Source: Deltaproteobacteria bacterium
Lineage (GTDB): Bacteria; Desulfobacterota; Desulfobacteria; Desulfobacterales; C00003060
DNA: 7,447 nucleotides
Reading direction: 5' to 3'
Assembly (NCBI GenBank): GCA_019309815.1
Contig: JAFDFO010000128.1
Location: 1-7,447, forward strand
The notes under the pieces were generated by a model. It did not search any database and was not told the origin of the DNA. It was given only the letters and a program-made list of their open reading frames with translations. Positions within the stretch are counted from its first letter, which is position 1. Every line of letters begins with the position of its first letter. The translations under genes were made by a program, and so were the position numbers. Below, one piece after another: positions 6,157-7,447 of the stretch.

Positions 6157-6459
6157 ATGCGGAGCCGGGGGGCAGAAACTAATATTGAGATGCAGCCCAT
6201 CGGTTTCGTCCGTACCGATGCCATACACCTTCCTCGTCATTGGACTCTCTCGGATGTCAAAGGTCGCCTGATTGTTGATGAGAGATTCCAGAAGGCTCTC
6301 AAAGACATTGAAAAGAGTCAACACACCGCGTTGGTTTTTCACTTCCACAAAAGTCCAATTCACCTCCAGGTTCCTCAGTCAGACGCTCCCAAACAGGAAA
6401 AGGGAGCGTCATCCGGTCAACCTTCACATTCCTTGACAGCGCTGTTTCACATAGACTAA
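6157..6459 (+). pseudogene. Truncated TrmO/TsaA (UPF0066)-family gene, probably decayed
   Basis: The frame encodes 100 residues, or 89 from the ATG at 6190, where similarity begins. M-Q-P-I-G-F-V-R-T, P-R-H-W, S-D-V-K-G-R-L-I-V-D-E and V-F-H-F-H-K-S are the N-terminal half of the TrmO/TsaA family, whose studied members methylate t6A37 in tRNA using S-adenosylmethionine. After H-F-H-K-S-P the match fades. The expected G-V-F-[AS]-T-R-S-P-x-R-P-N-P-I-G block and the whole C-terminal half are absent. In another frame, 6405-6425 reads S-V-I-R-S-T-F, which resembles S-P-I-R-P-N-P with substitutions, suggesting a frameshift plus further decay. Neither start has a good ribosome binding site. A short functional protein is possible but unlikely. 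It begins 12 bases after the PAS kinase stop. Confidence 0.6.
6382..6410. repeat. Perfect 9-bp-stem hairpin inside the TrmO-like remnant
   Basis: GACGCTCCC and GGGAGCGTC form a perfect stem with an 11-base A-rich loop. It falls exactly where the TrmO similarity is lost. There is no T-tract on either side, so it is not a standard intrinsic terminator. It could be a remnant of an inserted palindromic repeat or a factor-dependent 3' end for the upstream kinase transcript. Confidence 0.5.
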
Positions 6460-6514
6460 GTTTCAGCTGATTGTTGGTCAAAATGCTCCTACTTGAGAGG
6501 ATGCGGATCGACTC

Positions 6515-7447
6515 ATGTGGTATCGCATAAGCCTGCGCGGGCGTTCGTTCATGATCCTGACAGGCCTGATAATCATAACCCTGGCAGGTGGCGGCGTAAT
6601 GATGTGGTACACCTATCAAATGGACACCCTGTTCACGGGAATTATCGATAAGGACATCGCCGCACTGCAGGCAGCGGAAGCCCTGGAGAATGCCCTCATG
6701 AACCATAAGGGGTTCGTGTCCTACTATTTCATAGACGGCAACCCGGAGTGGCTCGAGAGGCTGGGAGAGTACCGGCAGGCATTTAAGGCAGGCCTGGAGG
6801 AGGTCCGACAGCTCGCCCCAACTGAAACCGACATGGAGACTGTTGACAAAATCGAGTTCCAATACGGTGAATATATACAAAAAAAAGACAAAGTCATTGC
6901 CCTATACAAAGCCGGAGAGCGAGAAGCCGGCGCTGATCTTCACAAGAACGTCCGAGTCCATTTTTTCGGAATCCTTGAGCTTTGCCAGAACTACAAGGAT
7001 GTTCGCAGCAGAAGAATTCATGTTGCCCGCGTCAAGACCCATACACAGGCAAAGCGGCTTCGCTTGATTGCTGCAACAGGCATATCGACCGCTGTCTTGC
7101 TTGGCGCTTTGTTGGTATTTGTCCTGGTGACTCAGATATTCAATCCGCTTCGCAGGCTGGCGCTGGATGAAGATGCGAACAAAGCTGTAGAATCCGGGGA
7201 TGAGGTCAAAGCAGTAAGTGACCGGGTTCACAGCTTGATCGAAGACATGGATCAAACCAAGACGGAGCTGGAGCGCAGCCAAGACACTCTTTTGAAGGCT
7301 GAAAAGCTGGCTGCCGTCGGCAAGCTGGCTGCCGGGATGGCCCACAGCATCCGGAACCCCTTGACATCGGTGAAGATGCGGTTGTTCTCTTTGGGACGCT
7401 CATTGGAACTGTCTGAAACTCAAAGAGAAGACTTTGAAGTGGTTTCC
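6515..7447 (+). CDS. Membrane-bound NtrB-like sensor histidine kinase, 3' end outside the window
   Basis: The frame is open from ATG 6515 to the window edge, giving 311 residues, so the ATPase domain is not visible. TM1 is about 12-32. A helical extracytoplasmic sensor region follows (about 35-182), in size and character like four-helix-bundle sensors. TM2 is about 184-206, followed by I-F-N-P-L-R-R-L, a HAMP-like beginning that is short or degenerate. A coiled coil (about 240-262) leads into K-L-A-A-V-G-K-L-A-A-G-M-A-H277-S-I-R-N-P-L-T-S, the HisKA box with phospho-acceptor H277. H-S/E-I-R-N-P boxes of this sort are typical of kinases that pair with NtrC-family sigma-54 activators, so such a regulator may lie to the right. 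The start has only a weak site (GGA 7 bases upstream). The in-frame stop at 6494 and the absence of another start codon before 6515 limit the alternatives. Confidence 0.88.
   Translation, partial: MWYRISLRGRSFMILTGLIIITLAGGGVMMWYTYQMDTLFTGIIDKDIAALQAAEALENALMNHKGFVSYYFIDGNPEWLERLGEYRQAFKAGLEEVRQLAPTETDMETVDKIEFQYGEYIQKKDKVIALYKAGEREAGADLHKNVRVHFFGILELCQNYKDVRSRRIHVARVKTHTQAKRLRLIAATGISTAVLLGALLVFVLVTQIFNPLRRLALDEDANKAVESGDEVKAVSDRVHSLIEDMDQTKTELERSQDTLLKAEKLAAVGKLAAGMAHSIRNPLTSVKMRLFSLGRSLELSETQREDFEVVS

Noticed and set aside
6147..6160. GCATT-AACC-AATGC hairpin after the PAS kinase as a terminator
   Set aside because: Short stem and no following T-tract.
6299..6880. Minus-strand open frames at 5848-6363, 6299-6880 and 6902-7345
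   Set aside because: They lie antisense to the PAS kinase, the TrmO-like remnant and the NtrB-like kinase, which have recognisable domains. No domain-like pattern is seen on the minus strand.
7304..7334. 13-bp direct repeat AAGCTGGCTGCCG
   Set aside because: It encodes the repeated K-L-A-A of the normal HisKA leader (K-L-A-A-V-G-K-L-A-A-G) and needs no other explanation.

Overview
The window looks like a piece of a bacterial chromosome of moderate GC content, most likely from an anaerobic Desulfobacterota-type (deltaproteobacterial) organism. This is inferred from the gene families, not from a marker gene. The families are a NifX-type protein, a small MPRGDGTGP-type cysteine protein, a PAS kinase with a C-x8-C-x3-C-P-L motif, an NtrB-like kinase with an H-S-I-R-N-P box, and a sigma-54-type promoter. 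No rRNA, tRNA, CRISPR array or insertion sequence was found.

Left part (minus strand, 8-2540): a self-contained three-gene transcription unit. It has a good sigma-70 promoter (2512-2540), a LolD/MacB-like ABC ATPase (1698-2402), a LolC/E- or MacB-like FtsX-family permease (458-1705, start overlapping the ATPase end by 8 bases), an exported NifX-like protein (38-439) and a rho-independent terminator (8-37). An ABC exporter-type pair co-transcribed with a secreted NifX/NifB-domain protein suggests an envelope function, perhaps in handling a metal or metal-sulfur cofactor. The substrate cannot be read from sequence.

Middle (2541-3127): about 590 bases with no convincing gene. It holds a strong 9-bp-arm palindrome (2887-2907) and, about 115 bp further on, a near-consensus sigma-54 -24/-12 element (3010-3026). 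This layout is typical of an enhancer-binding-protein site upstream of a sigma-54 promoter. It drives a plus-strand gene (3128-3817) encoding an unusual protein: an eight-ligand Cys/His zinc-finger-like head followed by four tandem copies of the MshEN-type 24-residue motif, which in other proteins binds cyclic di-GMP, but with no ATPase domain. This is the most novel item in the window.

Right part (plus strand): a small glycine- and cysteine-rich MPRGDGTGP-type protein (3925-4158), a universal stress protein (4309-4782) with a leader containing chained alternative hairpins, a soluble PAS histidine kinase (5023-6144), a truncated, probably decayed TrmO/TsaA-family gene (6157-6459), and the first 311 codons of a membrane-bound NtrB-like histidine kinase that runs off the right edge (6515-7447). 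Together they suggest a stress/redox signalling neighbourhood in which sigma-54, a possible cyclic di-GMP effector and two kinases may be connected. Those links are inference from adjacency.
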